From contig NZ_JARXRM010000032.1 in the NCBI RefSeq assembly GCF_029887875.1, positions 132,842 to 196,841 on the forward strand: a stretch of 64,000 nt of DNA, in the 5' to 3' direction. Under the pieces are notes generated by a model, which worked only from the letters and a program-made list of their open reading frames with translations, made no database searches and had not been told where the DNA came from. This document shows positions 1 to 10,621 of this stretch, piece after piece; positions within the stretch are counted from its first letter, which is position 1; every line of letters begins with the position of its first letter. A program made the position numbers and the translations under genes. The DNA is from Luteimonas endophytica. GTDB taxonomy: Bacteria > Pseudomonadota > Gammaproteobacteria > Xanthomonadales > Xanthomonadaceae.

Positions 1-56
1 AGCGTTGCGGAGCGGCGGCGCGGCCGGCTAGAGTCGTCCCGCAAAGGGGGAGAAGC

Positions 57-1919
57 ATGCTGTTGAAGTGGCGATACGCGTTGATCCTGGTGCTGGCGCT
101 GGTCGCCGGGCCGGCGGCCGCGCTCGGGCTCGGCCAGATCCAGGTGCGCTCGCAGTACGGCGAGCCGTTCCTGGCCGAGATCCCGATCGTGTCCAGCGAC
201 CCGGCCGAACTGCAGCAGCTGCGCGCGCGGCTCGCATCGCCCGATACCTTCGCCCGGATCGGGCTGGAGCCCCCGCAGGGCGTGGTCTCCGACCTGCAGT
301 TCACGGTGGCGCTCGACGCCTCGGGCCGGCCGGTGGTGCGGGTGACCAGCGTCGCCCCGGTGGAGCAGCCGCTGCTGACCTTCCTGGTGGAGGTCGACTG
401 GGGCCAGGGGCGGCTGGTGCGCGAGTACTCGGCCCTGGTCGACGCGCCCGATACCGTCGCGGCGCCCGCGCAGCCGCCGATCCAGGCGCCCGCGGCGGCC
501 CCCGCCGGGACCATCGTGCGTCCGCCCGAAGCGCCGCCGGCCGCGGAACCGGCCGAACCGGTCGCCGCCACGGAGCCGGCGCCGGCGGAAGCCGAAGCCG
601 AAGCGGGCGCGGCCACCGCCTCCGAGCCCGAACCCGCGGCAGCGCCGGTGCCTGCGCCGCCACCGGCCCCGGCACCGGCGGCGACCGCGATGTCGGTACC
701 GGGCGAGTACGGGCCGGTGCAGGCCGGCGACACCCTGAGCCAGATCGTGCAGCGGATCGGACCGAACGACGGCGTCACCCAGAACCAGATGATGCTGGCG
801 CTGCTGCGCGCCAACCCGGAGGCCTTCATCGGCGGCAACGTCAACCTGGTGCGCCAGGGTGCGGTGCTGCGGATCCCGCCGCGCGAGGATGCCACCAGTC
901 TCAGCGCCACCGAGGCCACCGCCGAGGTACGCGCCCAGGTGGCGCGCTGGCGCGAGCTTTCCGCCCCCGCGCCGCAGCCGGACGCGGCGGTGGCGCAGGA
1001 CGAAGGCGCCGGCGCCGGCGCCGGCGCCGGCACGGCGGAGGGCGGGGAAGTCGCGGCAGCCGGCGCACAGGCGCGGCTGGAGATCGTGCCGCCGTCGACC
1101 GATGGCGGGCAGCAGGCGGGAACACGGTCCGGCATCACCGCCGGCGGCGAGGGCGAGATGCTTCGACAGGACATGCAGGAAACCCGGGAAACGCTGGCGG
1201 CGCGCGAGGCCGAGGTCGAGGAACTCCAGGCGCGGGTGGCGGAGCTGGAAGCGCTGCAACAACAGCAGCAGCGGCTGCTGGCGCTGAAGGATGGCGAACT
1301 GGCGGCGGCGCAGCAGACCCTGGCCGAGTCCAACCGGCAGCAGGCGGCCGGCGCCGATGCCGCTTCCAGCGGCGGCCTGGGCTGGCTGTGGCCGGTGCTC
1401 GCGGTCGCGCTGTTGCTGGCCGCGGCCGGCGCCTGGCTGTGGTCGCGGCGCAACCGCGAGCGGCCGGTCCGCAGCTTCCGCGCCGCCACGGCTTCGCCGG
1501 TGCCGGCGCCGAACCGGCCCGGCACCCGCGCCGCGGTGGCCGGGATGGAGTCCGCGGGAATGTCCGCGGCGCGGCCGGTTTCCGGCGCGGCGCTGCCGAC
1601 CTGGCACAGCGGTGACGGGCCCCCGGCCGCCGCGCCGGCCGGAACCACGGCCGACCCCGCGGACGCGCCAGCGGAGCCCGGAACGGAGGCGGGACCGGCG
1701 GGCGGCGGTGCGAGCGCCGCCGCCGCACCGGCCGCACCGGCCGCCGCGGCCGAGCAGGAGCAAGGACAAGGGCAAGAGCAAGAGCGGATCGAACTCGCCC
1801 GCGCCTATATCGACCTCGGCGACGTCGAGACCGCGCGCGGCCTGCTGCGGGAAGTCGCCGGCAGCGGCGGGCCCGGCGAGCGCAGCGAGGCCGAACGGAT
1901 GCTCCGCGAGCTGGGCTGA
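57..1919 (+). CDS. fimV: FimV/HubP-family polar pilus-assembly protein
   Basis: Membrane-anchored peptidoglycan-binding protein of the FimV/HubP family, which organises the cell pole for type IV pili. Visible parts: a hydrophobic signal-like N-terminus (about 1-22); the conserved FimV N-terminal domain (about 23-125, containing '[15 protein letters not shown]'); a long Ala/Pro/Glu linker; a LysM-like segment (about 217-275, '[11 protein letters not shown]'); a Gln-rich coiled coil (about 365-430); one membrane segment (about 441-463); and a short C-terminal FimV motif (about 580-620, '[19 protein letters not shown]'). At 620 residues it is shorter than the roughly 900-residue Pseudomonas FimV. 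The ATG is preceded by GGGGAGAAG. A hexamer GGCGCC is repeated in the linker. It lies upstream of truA, an order I recognise from gamma-proteobacteria. Confidence 0.93.
   Translation: MLLKWRYALILVLALVAGPAAALGLGQIQVRSQYGEPFLAEIPIVSSDPAELQQLRARLASPDTFARIGLEPPQGVVSDLQFTVALDASGRPVVRVTSVAPVEQPLLTFLVEVDWGQGRLVREYSALVDAPDTVAAPAQPPIQAPAAAPAGTIVRPPEAPPAAEPAEPVAATEPAPAEAEAEAGAATASEPEPAAAPVPAPPPAPAPAATAMSVPGEYGPVQAGDTLSQIVQRIGPNDGVTQNQMMLALLRANPEAFIGGNVNLVRQGAVLRIPPREDATSLSATEATAEVRAQVARWRELSAPAPQPDAAVAQDEGAGAGAGAGTAEGGEVAAAGAQARLEIVPPSTDGGQQAGTRSGITAGGEGEMLRQDMQETRETLAAREAEVEELQARVAELEALQQQQQRLLALKDGELAAAQQTLAESNRQQAAGADAASSGGLGWLWPVLAVALLLAAAGAWLWSRRNRERPVRSFRAATASPVPAPNRPGTRAAVAGMESAGMSAARPVSGAALPTWHSGDGPPAAAPAGTTADPADAPAEPGTEAGPAGGGASAAAAPAAPAAAAEQEQGQGQEQERIELARAYIDLGDVETARGLLREVAGSGGPGERSEAERMLRELG
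1005..1028 (+). repeat. Four tandem copies of the hexamer GGCGCC in fimV
   Basis: Four perfect head-to-tail copies of GGCGCC encode Gly-Ala repeats in the low-complexity linker between the LysM segment and the coiled coil of FimV. The unit is six bases, so gain or loss of copies would change linker length without shifting the frame. Confidence 0.85.
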
Positions 1920-1922
1920 GCC

Positions 1923-1949
1923 CGGCCTGCCGGCGTCGCCGGCAGGCCG
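1923..1949 (+). terminator. Perfect 12-bp hairpin between fimV and truA
   Basis: CGGCCTGCCGGC and GCCGGCAGGCCG form a perfect 12-bp stem with a 3-nt loop starting four bases after the fimV stop. No U-tract follows, so it is either a weak terminator or a processing/stability hairpin. The truA start lies 27 bases after the hairpin. Confidence 0.45.
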
Positions 1950-1975
1950 CATTGCAGACCCCAGGACCGACACGC

Positions 1976-2758
1976 ATGCGCTATGCACTCGGCGTCGAGT
2001 ACGACGGCAGCGGGTTTTCCGGCTGGCAGCGGCTGAGCCAGCCGGGCGAGCCGGGCCCGCCGACGGTGCAGGCCGTCCTGGAACACGCGCTCGGCCAGGT
2101 GGCCGATGCGCCGGTGGCCACGGTGTGCGCGGGCCGCACCGACGCCGGTGTGCATGCGCGCTGCCAGGTGGTGCACTTCGACAGCGACGCCGCGCGCGAG
2201 CCGCGCGGCTGGATGCTCGGCGCCACCTCGCGGCTGCCGCCGGCGGTGGCGGTGCGCTGGTGCGTGCCGGTGGCCGGCGATTTCCACGCGCGCTTCGGCG
2301 CGCTCGCGCGACGCTACCGCTACCGCATCCTCAACCGCCCGGTGCGCCCGGCGCTGGCGCGCCAGTACCTGGCCTGGTGCCGCCGTCCGCTCGACGCCGC
2401 GGCGATGCACCGCGCGGCCCAGGCGCTGCTGGGCGAGAACGACTTCTCCAGCTTCCGCACCGTGCACTGCCAGGCGCCGCACGCGCGCCGCGAACTGCAG
2501 CGCATCGCGGTGGCCCGGGACGGCGACGAGGTGGTGGTGGAGGTCCAGGCCAACGCGTTCCTGCACCACATGGTCCGCAACATCGTCGGCTCGCTGCTCG
2601 AGGTCGGCGCCGGAGATCGGCCCGAGGCCTGGATCGCCGAGTTGCTGGCGGCCCGCGACCGCGCCCTGGCCGGCGCCACCGCGCCGGCCGCGGGCCTGTT
2701 GTTCGTTGGCCCGCTGTATCCGGGCAGCTGCGCGCTGCCGGCCGAGGTTTCGCGCTGA
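1976..2758 (+). CDS. truA: tRNA pseudouridine(38-40) synthase TruA
   Basis: Converts uridines 38-40 of the tRNA anticodon arm to pseudouridine. The protein is 260 residues and carries the family motif '[11 protein letters not shown]' with the catalytic aspartate at residue 56, plus the late motif '[17 protein letters not shown]'. An in-frame ATG lies 24 bases upstream, but the chosen ATG gives the family N-terminus '[18 protein letters not shown]'. It follows fimV and precedes trpF, the same order as in Xanthomonas and Pseudomonas. Confidence 0.96.
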   Translation: MRYALGVEYDGSGFSGWQRLSQPGEPGPPTVQAVLEHALGQVADAPVATVCAGRTDAGVHARCQVVHFDSDAAREPRGWMLGATSRLPPAVAVRWCVPVAGDFHARFGALARRYRYRILNRPVRPALARQYLAWCRRPLDAAAMHRAAQALLGENDFSSFRTVHCQAPHARRELQRIAVARDGDEVVVEVQANAFLHHMVRNIVGSLLEVGAGDRPEAWIAELLAARDRALAGATAPAAGLLFVGPLYPGSCALPAEVSR

Positions 2759-2834
2759 GGCGCTTCGGGCCGGCAGGCCGGCGCGGAAAAAGTTACGCTG
2801 TCGCGCTGTCGACACGACGTTCCCGGATCCGCTC

Positions 2835-3501
2835 ATGAAGCGCACCCTGTTCCGCACCCGCATCAAGTTCTGCGGCATGACCCGCGCCGGCGACGTGCGC
2901 CTGGCCGGCGAACTGGGCGTGGACGCGGTCGGGTTCGTGTTCGCGGCGGGCAGCCCGCGCCGGGTGGAGCCGGAGGAGGCCCGGGCGATGCGCACCGCGC
3001 TCGCGCCGCTGGTCAACGCGGTCGCGGTGTTCCGCGACAACGACGGCGAATCGGTGCGCGAGGTGGTGCGCCAGGTGCGGCCCTCGCTGCTGCAGTTCCA
3101 CGGCGACGAGGAGGACGGGTTCTGCCGCAGTTTCGGCGTTCCCTACATCAAGGCGGTGCCGATGCATGATACCGGCGCGCTCGACGTGATCGGCCTGCGG
3201 CTGGCCTATCCGGCCGCCACCGGGTTCCTGTTCGACAGCCACGGCGGCGGCAGCGAGCCGGGCGCCGGCGCGGTGTTCGACTGGAGCCTGATCCCGCCGG
3301 GCTTCGACGTGCCGTTCTTCGTCGCGGGCGGGCTGACCCCGGACAACGTGTACGCCGCGGCGCTGGCGACGCTGCCCTGGGGCGTGGACGCCTCCAGCGG
3401 CATCGAAAGCGCCCCGGGGATCAAGGACGGAGACCGGATGCGCCGCTTCGTCGAGGAAGTGCGGCGCTCGGATTGCCACGAACTCTCGGAAGACAGGGCC
3501 G

Positions 3502-3515
<14 letters not shown>
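2835..3515 (+). CDS. trpF: Phosphoribosylanthranilate isomerase TrpF
   Basis: Third committed step of tryptophan synthesis: isomerises N-(5-phosphoribosyl)anthranilate to the carboxyphenylamino-deoxyribulose phosphate (CdRP). 226 residues, a (beta/alpha)8 barrel. The N-terminal 'IKFCGMTR' carries the catalytic cysteine (residue 13), and 'GVDASSGIE' near the C-terminus carries the catalytic aspartate and phosphate-binding loop. It overlaps trpB by 14 bases in a different frame, so the two are probably translationally coupled. A short gap (2759-2834) with an A-rich GGAAAAAG stretch separates it from truA; no leader peptide or attenuator of the trp type is visible. Confidence 0.95.
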
Positions 3516-4716
<1,201 letters not shown>

Positions 4717-4718
4717 GC

Positions 4719-5522
4719 ATGGGCCGCATCGCGCACCGTTTCGGCCTGCTGGCGAGCAGTGGCCGCAAGGCCCTGGTGCCATTCCTCACCGCCGGCGATC
4801 CTTCGCTGGAAGCGACCGTGCCGGTGATGCACGCGCTGGTGGAGGCGGGGGCCGACGTGATCGAACTGGGCGTGCCGTTCTCCGACCCGATGGCCGACGG
4901 CCCCACCATCCAGCGCAGCTCCGAACGCGCGCTGGCGCGCGGGGCCGGTCTGTCGTTCGTGCTGGAGGCGGTGCGCGGCTTCCGCGAGCGCGATGCCGAC
5001 ACGCCGGTGGTGCTGATGGGCTATCTGAATCCGGTCGAGATCCGCGGCGCCGGGCGGTTCGCCGAGGCCGCGGCCGCCGCCGGCGTCGACGGCGTGCTGC
5101 TGGTCGACCTGCCGCCGGAGGAGGCGGCGGGCTTTCGCGCCGCGTTCGCGGCGCACGGGATCGCGCTGATCCTGCTGGCCTCGCCCACCACCGACCAGCA
5201 GCGGCTACGGCGGCTGTGCGAGGAGGCCGAAGGGTATCTGTACTACGTCAGCTTCGCCGGGGTGACCGGCGCCTCCGAACTGCTCGACACCGCGGCGGCC
5301 GGCGCGCGGCTGCGCCAGATCCGGGCCCGCACGGCGGTGCCGGTGGTGGCCGGGTTCGGGATCCGCGACGCCGCCGGAGCCGCGGCGATGGCCGTGGATG
5401 CCGACGGCGTGGTGGTGGGCAGCGCCCTGGTCGCCGCCCTGGCGGGCGCGGGAGACCCCGCCGCGGCGGCGGACCGCGCGCGGGCGTTCCTGGCGCCGCT
5501 GCGCGCCGCCCTGGACACCTGA
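4719..5522 (+). CDS. trpA: Tryptophan synthase alpha chain TrpA
   Basis: Cleaves indole-3-glycerol phosphate to indole, which is channelled to TrpB. 267 residues. Both catalytic residues sit at their classical numbers, E49 in 'IELGVPFSD' and D60 in 'PMADGPTIQ', which supports the ATG start at 4719 only two bases after the trpB stop. A glycine-rich phosphate loop ('[10 protein letters not shown]') follows near residues 212-221. It is the last gene of the trpFBA unit; accD begins 107 bases further on. Confidence 0.97.
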   Translation: MGRIAHRFGLLASSGRKALVPFLTAGDPSLEATVPVMHALVEAGADVIELGVPFSDPMADGPTIQRSSERALARGAGLSFVLEAVRGFRERDADTPVVLMGYLNPVEIRGAGRFAEAAAAAGVDGVLLVDLPPEEAAGFRAAFAAHGIALILLASPTTDQQRLRRLCEEAEGYLYYVSFAGVTGASELLDTAAAGARLRQIRARTAVPVVAGFGIRDAAGAAAMAVDADGVVVGSALVAALAGAGDPAAAADRARAFLAPLRAALDT

Positions 5523-5552
5523 ACCCGGCGCGCAGGCACCCCGCCGCGCCGC

Positions 5553-5563
5553 GCGCTAGACTT
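5553..5563 (+). promoter_or_regulatory. Candidate -10 element (GCGCTAGACTT) upstream of accD
   Basis: The 11-mer GCGCTAGACTT lies 67 bases upstream of accD in the trpA-accD gap. The same 11-mer occurs at 10585 before tpiA and at 52988 before the PspC gene, so it is probably a recurring -10 type element (TAGACT). No good -35 box is visible. Confidence 0.4.
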
Positions 5564-5629
5564 CGTGCACCCGGCGGACCCGTGCCGCGTGCCGCGCGCG
5601 CCGCCACCGACACCAAAGGTGAATCCGAC

Positions 5630-6520
5630 TTGAGCTGGCTGAAAAAACTGATGCCCGCGAGCATCCGCACCGAGGGCAGCGCGCCGCGCAAGCGCAGCGT
5701 CCCGGAAGGGCTGTGGGAGAAATGCGACCGCTGCGGCGCGGTGCTGTACCGGCCGGAGCTTGAGGAGCACCTGGAGGTCTGCCCCAAGTGCGGCTTCCAC
5801 CGCGCGATCCGTGCCCGCGCGCGGTTGCGCGGGTTCCTCGACCGCGACACCGGCACCGAGCTCGGCGCCGGGCTGGGCCCCACCGACGTGCTCCGGTTCA
5901 GGGACCAGAAGCGCTACGCCGACCGCATCCGGGCGGCGCAGAAGGCGACCGGCGAACGCGACGCCCTGGTCGCGATGGAAGGCGCGCTCAAGGGCCGGGC
6001 CATCGTGGCCTGCGCGTTCGACTTCGCCTTCATGGGGGGGTCGATGGGCTCGGTGGTCGGCGAGCGATTCGCGCTGGGCGCGGAGCGGGCGCTGGAGCTG
6101 CGCTGCCCGTTCGTGTGCTTCTCGGCCAGCGGCGGCGCGCGCATGCAGGAGAGCCTGTTCTCGCTGCTGCAGATGGCCAAGACCTCGGCCGCGCTGGGCC
6201 GGCTGCGCGCGGCCGGCCTGCCCTACATCTCGGTCATGACCCATCCGACCACCGGTGGCGTGTCGGCCTCGTTCGCGATGCTCGGCGACATCAACCTGGC
6301 CGAGCCCGAAGCGCTGATCGGCTTCGCCGGGCCGCGGGTGATCGAACAGACCGTTCGCGAGACCCTGCCCGAGGGCTTCCAGCGCTCGGAGTTCCTGCTC
6401 GCGCATGGCGCCATCGACCAGATCTGCGACCGCCGCGAACTGCGCGAGCGCATCGCCCGTCTGCTGGCCCTGCTGATGCGGCAGCCGCAGCCGGAGGACG
6501 ACGTGGAGGTGGCGGCATGA
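5630..6520 (+). CDS. accD: Acetyl-CoA carboxylase carboxyltransferase subunit beta AccD
   Basis: Beta subunit of the carboxyltransferase of acetyl-CoA carboxylase, which transfers carboxyl from carboxybiotin to acetyl-CoA for fatty acid synthesis; partner AccA is not in the window. 296 residues. An N-terminal zinc ribbon has the two pairs 'CDRCG' and 'CPKCGF', followed by the crotonase-like fold with '[11 protein letters not shown]'. I chose the TTG at 5630 because it gives the family N-terminus '(M)SWLKKLMP' and has AAAGGTG eight bases upstream; an ATG at 5651 would remove it. The TrpA-AccD neighbourhood is common in gamma-proteobacteria. A run of seven Gs at 6034-6040 is in frame. Confidence 0.95.
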   Translation: MSWLKKLMPASIRTEGSAPRKRSVPEGLWEKCDRCGAVLYRPELEEHLEVCPKCGFHRAIRARARLRGFLDRDTGTELGAGLGPTDVLRFRDQKRYADRIRAAQKATGERDALVAMEGALKGRAIVACAFDFAFMGGSMGSVVGERFALGAERALELRCPFVCFSASGGARMQESLFSLLQMAKTSAALGRLRAAGLPYISVMTHPTTGGVSASFAMLGDINLAEPEALIGFAGPRVIEQTVRETLPEGFQRSEFLLAHGAIDQICDRRELRERIARLLALLMRQPQPEDDVEVAA

Positions 6521-6524
6521 AGGC

Positions 6525-6631
6525 CGTGATTGGTGATCGGTGATTCGAGATTCGAAAAAGCCAGCCTCCAGCAGCCTATGCCTCACTTTCCCGGCCAAGA
6601 CGCATGACCAGTCACCAATCACCAGTCACCA
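6525..6631. repeat. About 107-bp element with inverted GGTGATTGGTGA-like ends between accD and glmM
   Basis: The left end (6525-6553) is built from repeats of GTGATTGGTGATCGGTGATT; the right end (6605-6631) has the opposite orientation (CACCAATCACCAGTCACC). A second element of similar size and ends lies between infB and rbfA (32640-32749). The cores do not match each other. Simple direct repeats with inverted ends of this kind are common between genes in xanthomonads. The right end here includes the start of the glmM reading frame. Confidence 0.6.
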
Positions 6632-7998
6632 GTTCCGGTAGCGCCGCGAAGCGGCGCTACTTCGGTACCGACGGCATCCGCGGCCGGGTCGGCGAGTCGC
6701 CGATCTCGGCCGATTTCGTGCTGCGCCTGGGCAACGCCTACGGCCACGCCCTGCGCCACGAGGAGGGCGATGGCTGGCGCAAGCCGTTCGTGGTGATCGG
6801 CAAGGACACCCGCATCTCCAACTACATGTTCGAGGCGGCGCTGGAAGCCGGGCTGGTGGCGGCCGGCGTCGACGTCGAGCTGATGGGGCCGATGCCGACC
6901 CCGGCGGTGGCGCATCTGACCCGTTCGCTGCGCGCCGACGGCGGCATCGTGATCTCGGCTTCGCACAATCCCCACCACGACAACGGCATCAAGTTCTTCT
7001 CCGCCAGCGGCGAGAAACTCGACGATGCCACCGAGCTGGCGATCGAGGGCGCGCTCGAGCACCCGTTCCGCACCGTCCCCTCGGACAAGCTCGGCAAGGC
7101 CGTGCGCACCCGCGACGCGGTGGGGCGCTATCTCGAGGCCTGCAAGAACTCGCTGCCGCGCGGATTCGACCTGGAGGGCATGCGCGTGGCGATGGACTGC
7201 GCCAACGGCGCCACCTACCAGATCGGACCGCTGGTGCTGCGCGAGCTCGGCGCCCGCGTCGACGCCATCGGCGACGATCCGGACGGACTCAACATCAACG
7301 ACGGGGTCGGGACCACCCATCCGCAGGCGCTGGTGGCGCACGTGCGCGACTGCGGGGCCGAGCTGGGCATCGCCTTCGACGGCGACGGCGACCGGGTGAT
7401 GATGGTCACCGCCGGCGGCAGGATCGCCGATGGCGACGACCTGCTGTACGTCCTCGCCAACGACTGGTTCGACAGCGGGCGGCTGCAGGGCCCGGTGGTG
7501 GGCACGGTGATGACCAACTACGGGCTGGAGCAGGCGCTCGGCGCGCGGGGCATCGGCCTGGTCCGCGCCAAGGTGGGCGACCGCTACGTCCACCAGGCGC
7601 TGCTCGCACACGGCGGCGTGCTGGGCGGCGAGACCTCGGGCCACCTGCTGTGCCTGGACCGCGCCGGCACCGGCGACGGCATCGTCAGCGCGCTGCAGGT
7701 GCTGGAAGTGCTCAAGCGTCGCGGCATCACCCTGGAGGAGGCCCTGCAAGGCCTGCGGAAGCTGCCGCAGCAGACCGTCAATGTGCGCTACGGCAACGGC
7801 GCGCGGCCGGCGGAAGCCCCCGAAGTCCAGGCGGCGCTGGCCCGGGCGCAGGCCGCGGTGGAGGGCAGGGGCCGCGCGTTCCTGCGGCCTTCGGGCACCG
7901 AACCGGTGGTGCGGGTGACGGTGGAAGCCGACGACGCCGCGCTGATGCAGCGCACTCTCGACGACCTCGCCGGCACCGTGCGCACGGCCGCCGGGTAG
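6604..7998 (+). CDS. glmM: Phosphoglucosamine mutase GlmM
   Basis: Interconverts glucosamine-6-phosphate and glucosamine-1-phosphate on the path to UDP-GlcNAc for peptidoglycan and LPS. 464 residues. The active-site serine is S120 in '[12 protein letters not shown]', the metal loop is 'DGDGDRV', and the phosphate-binding loop is '[11 protein letters not shown]' near the C-terminus. Relative to the usual start just before '[13 protein letters not shown]' it has about 17 extra residues, '[17 protein letters not shown]', encoded by the right end of an intergenic repeat and a REP-like hairpin. No ATG, GTG or TTG lies between this ATG and the conserved region. The ribosome-binding site is poor. 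Whether the extension is really translated is inferred. Confidence 0.93.
   Translation: MTSHQSPVTSSGSAAKRRYFGTDGIRGRVGESPISADFVLRLGNAYGHALRHEEGDGWRKPFVVIGKDTRISNYMFEAALEAGLVAAGVDVELMGPMPTPAVAHLTRSLRADGGIVISASHNPHHDNGIKFFSASGEKLDDATELAIEGALEHPFRTVPSDKLGKAVRTRDAVGRYLEACKNSLPRGFDLEGMRVAMDCANGATYQIGPLVLRELGARVDAIGDDPDGLNINDGVGTTHPQALVAHVRDCGAELGIAFDGDGDRVMMVTAGGRIADGDDLLYVLANDWFDSGRLQGPVVGTVMTNYGLEQALGARGIGLVRAKVGDRYVHQALLAHGGVLGGETSGHLLCLDRAGTGDGIVSALQVLEVLKRRGITLEEALQGLRKLPQQTVNVRYGNGARPAEAPEVQAALARAQAAVEGRGRAFLRPSGTEPVVRVTVEADDAALMQRTLDDLAGTVRTAAG
6638..6660. repeat. Perfect 10-bp palindrome with GAA loop at the start of glmM
   Basis: GTAGCGCCGC, a GAA loop and GCGGCGCTAC form a perfect inverted repeat inside the glmM reading frame, just before the conserved 'YFGTDG'. 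It looks like a REP-type palindrome. In mRNA it would put a strong hairpin about 30 bases after the start codon. Confidence 0.7.
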
Positions 7999-8072
7999 AC
8001 TCCCGGGTTCGCCCCATGGCCGCAGGCTTTCCCGGGCCGGGGCGGCAACGAACCGATCGATCAGGACCCACG

Positions 8073-9017
8073 ATGACTTCCCGCATCCCGACCCTCGACA
8101 TCCGCCGCTTCGAAGACCCCGGCGACCGCGATGCCTTCGTGGCCGAGCTTGGTGCCGCCTACCGCGAATGGGGCTTCGCCGGGATCAACGGCCACGGCAT
8201 CCCCCAGGCCGACATCGACGCCGCCTACGACGCCTTCGTCGCGTTCTTCGCCCTTCCCGAGGCGGTGAAGATGAAGTACCACGTGCCCGGCAGCGGCGGG
8301 GCCCGTGGCTACACGCCGTTCGGGGTCGAGACCGCCAAGGGCGCCAGCCACTTCGACCTGAAGGAGTTCTGGCACATCGGCCGAGAGATCCCGGACGATT
8401 CGAAGTATCGCGAGGCGATGCCGCCGAACCTGTGGCCGGAGGAAGTGCCCGGCTTTCGCGAGCACGGCTATGGCCTGTACCAGGCCCTGGACGGCCTGGG
8501 CGCGCGCGTGCTTTCCGCGCTGGCCCTGCACATCGGCCTGCCCGGCGACTGGTTCGCCGACAAGACCGACTTCGGCAATTCGATCCTGCGGCCGATCCAC
8601 TATCCGCCGATCACCGGTACCGACGTGCCCAACGAGCGCGCCGGGGCGCACGAGGACATCAACCTGATCACCCTGCTGGTGGGCGCCAGCGCCGCCGGGC
8701 TTGAGGTGCGGTCGAGAAGCGGCGACTGGGTGCCGTTCACCGCCGATGCGGACACCATCGTGGTCAACATCGGCGACATGCTGCAGCGCCTGACCAACCA
8801 CGTGTACCCCTCCACCACCCACCGGGTGGTCAATCCACGGGGCGAAGAGGCGCGCGAGCCACGCTATTCCACCCCGTTCTTCCTGCACCCGAACCCGGAT
8901 TTCCTCATCGAGGTGCTGCCGGGCACCGTGAGCGCCGACAATCCGAACCGGTATCCCGAGCCGATCACCGCGCAGGGCTACCTGGAGGAACGGCTCCGCG
9001 AGATCAAGCTGAAATAG
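8073..9017 (+). CDS. Isopenicillin N synthase-like 2OG-Fe(II) oxygenase
   Basis: A 314-residue non-haem iron oxygenase of the isopenicillin N synthase/gibberellin oxidase group; substrate unknown. The N-terminal DIOX_N-type segment has 'REWGFAGINGHGIP' and 'KMKYHVPGSGGARGYTPFG'. The C-terminal double-stranded beta-helix holds the iron triad H193 and D195 ('GAHEDIN') and H250 ('TTHRVVNP'), with the 2-oxoglutarate-binding Arg in 'EPRYSTPFF'. Bacterial proteins of this type sit in xanthomonads without a known reaction. It stands alone between glmM and a convergent protease gene. GTAGACT at 7995 could be a -10 box. Confidence 0.85.
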   Translation: MTSRIPTLDIRRFEDPGDRDAFVAELGAAYREWGFAGINGHGIPQADIDAAYDAFVAFFALPEAVKMKYHVPGSGGARGYTPFGVETAKGASHFDLKEFWHIGREIPDDSKYREAMPPNLWPEEVPGFREHGYGLYQALDGLGARVLSALALHIGLPGDWFADKTDFGNSILRPIHYPPITGTDVPNERAGAHEDINLITLLVGASAAGLEVRSRSGDWVPFTADADTIVVNIGDMLQRLTNHVYPSTTHRVVNPRGEEAREPRYSTPFFLHPNPDFLIEVLPGTVSADNPNRYPEPITAQGYLEERLREIKLK

Positions 9018-9032
9018 CGGGCGGGCGAGGTT

Positions 9033-9057
9033 CGGACGGGCCGGGTGGGCCCGTCCG
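9033..9057. terminator. Perfect 10-bp hairpin between convergent genes
   Basis: CGGACGGGCC and GGCCCGTCCG form a perfect 10-bp stem with a 5-nt loop in the 53-bp gap between the oxygenase stop and the protease stop. It could act in both directions, but neither side has a U-tract, so termination is inferred from position only. Confidence 0.5.
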
Positions 9058-9070
9058 GAGGTGCCGCCGC

Positions 9071-10264
9071 TCAGCAGCCGATCGCGTTGCAGAGCGGGAC
9101 GATGTTGTCGCTCGCGAAGCGCGGCCCGACATAGCTCTGGCCGAAGTCGCCGATGTGCGGTCCGCTGACCACCGCGTTGACGTAGTTGCCGCCGTGCGAA
9201 TCGTGGGCGAACTGCCGCAACCAGCCCCCGCCGCTGCTGCCGTAGGTCATGTCGCAACCCTGCACCAGCACGTTGTCGCCTTCGGCCGGCGAGCTGTAGG
9301 TCTGGCCGGCGCAGACGGTGGTGTACTGGGTGCTGAAGTTGCTCGCGTAGCCGATCGAATAGTGGAATTCGGAATAGGGCTGGTTCCAGCTGCGACCCAG
9401 CCATCCGACGTAGCTGGTGACCGGCACGCCGGTGGACGCTTCGCCGGCGAGCTTGACCACCGCGACGTCCCAGCGCCTGCCGCCCTGGTTGATCCAGTTG
9501 CCCATCACCGAGGCCGAACTCCAGCCGAAGCTGCCGTACGGGGCGACCCCGTAGCGGTCGGCCGGCACGAACACGAAGTTGGAGTTGAAGCCCTGGCCGC
9601 GGGTGTAGACGCAGTGCGCGGCGGTGATGATCACCGAATTGCCGCTGGCGACGTTGGCGGTGCAGTAGGAGCTGCCGCCCGACGGCGTGGTGAAGTACAG
9701 CTTGCCGATCTTGTTCCAGGGCGCCAGCTGCCAGCGCGAGGTGTAGTAGTTGCCGGGGAAGCGCACGTAGGGGTGGTGCGCGCCGTCCTTCTCGCCGGCC
9801 GGCTCGGCGGCCGGTTCACCGGCCGCCTTCGCGGCGGCGTCCAGCGCCTCCCAGGCGTCCGGAAAGTGGCTCCGGGCCAGGTATTCGGCGAACGGAGGCG
9901 CCCCGCCGCCGTCCGCGGCGCCGGCCGGTCCGGCCGGGACCCGGGCGGGCGCGGCCTGGGCGCGGGGCGGCGCGGATTCAGCCCCGCTCCAGCGCATCGG
10001 CCTGACCGCGGCACGCTGCTCGCGGGTGGCGAACGGGTGGGCCCCGGCCTTGGGCCGCTGCTGCGCGACATCGGCGGCGTCGATCTTCACGACGTCGCCG
10101 CCGGGCAGTCTGAGCGGCTTCTCGCCCGCCAGCGCGGGCGCGGCGAACGGCGCCAGGGCGAGGGCGCCGACCAGGATCGAGCGGCCCAGCAGGCGAACCA
10201 CGGTGCCAACGGGGCGGGGGGCGCGGGCGCGGCCCGCGATTCGGATGTGGTGACGGACTTCCAT
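9071..10264 (-). CDS. Secreted trypsin-like (S1) serine protease
   Basis: A 397-residue exported protease related to glutamyl endopeptidase-type trypsin-like enzymes. A basic N-terminus and hydrophobic stretch (about 23-44, 'SILVGALALAPFAAPALA') form a signal peptide; an Ala/Pro-rich propeptide follows to about residue 170. The triad is visible as His in 'ITAAHCVYTRG' (about 216), Asp in 'RRWDVAVVKL' (about 265) and Ser in 'TYGSSGGGW' (about 342). Cysteines suggest disulphides and an extracellular mature form. AAGGAG lies a few bases before the ATG. It is transcribed towards the oxygenase gene and away from tpiA. Such secreted proteases fit a lytic Lysobacter-like lifestyle, but the substrate is not shown. 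Confidence 0.85.
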   Translation of the reverse strand: MEVRHHIRIAGRARAPRPVGTVVRLLGRSILVGALALAPFAAPALAGEKPLRLPGGDVVKIDAADVAQQRPKAGAHPFATREQRAAVRPMRWSGAESAPPRAQAAPARVPAGPAGAADGGGAPPFAEYLARSHFPDAWEALDAAAKAAGEPAAEPAGEKDGAHHPYVRFPGNYYTSRWQLAPWNKIGKLYFTTPSGGSSYCTANVASGNSVIITAAHCVYTRGQGFNSNFVFVPADRYGVAPYGSFGWSSASVMGNWINQGGRRWDVAVVKLAGEASTGVPVTSYVGWLGRSWNQPYSEFHYSIGYASNFSTQYTTVCAGQTYSSPAEGDNVLVQGCDMTYGSSGGGWLRQFAHDSHGGNYVNAVVSGPHIGDFGQSYVGPRFASDNIVPLCNAIGC

Positions 10265-10584
10265 GGCTGACTCCTTCAGGGGTGGTGCTCCGTGATGCGG
10301 AACAGCGGGTCGATCGGATCGGGGCCGGCCGCGCGTCTCGACCCGGGCGCGGGCCGGCGTCGAGGGCGAAGGGAAGCGCGGGGGCGCGCGTTCGGCGGAT
10401 GCCGGGGAGGCGGGTACGAAGCTCGTTCTCGCGCCTGTTCCGGCGCGCCCGTGCGAATCCCTTCGTGCCTCTGACCTGGACTACGGGCGCGGCAGCGGAT
10501 GGCGGCCACGCTCCCCCGAGCGGCCGACGGACGGTGCGTGCCCGGGGGAAAGCGCCCCGGGTCGAGGAAGGCGAGCCGGCGGCT
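10265..10584. other. Gene-free divergent upstream region
   Basis: About 320 bases between the start of the protease gene (minus strand) and the tpiA promoter. I see no convincing reading frame, hairpin with U-tract, or tRNA here. It presumably carries the protease promoter, but no clear -35/-10 pair stands out. Confidence 0.5.
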
Positions 10585-10595
10585 GCGCTAGACTT
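10585..10595 (+). promoter_or_regulatory. Candidate -10 element (GCGCTAGACTT) upstream of tpiA
   Basis: TAGACT within GCGCTAGACTT lies 27 bases before the tpiA ATG, a good distance for a short leader. The identical 11-mer is found upstream of accD and of the PspC gene. No convincing -35 box. Confidence 0.5.
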
Positions 10596-10621
10596 CACGA
10601 TCGTCATCGGCTGGAGTCGTC

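Noticed and set aside
6034..6040. Seven-G run in accD as a frameshift or phase-variation site
   Set aside because: The accD frame is intact on both sides and the product is full length.
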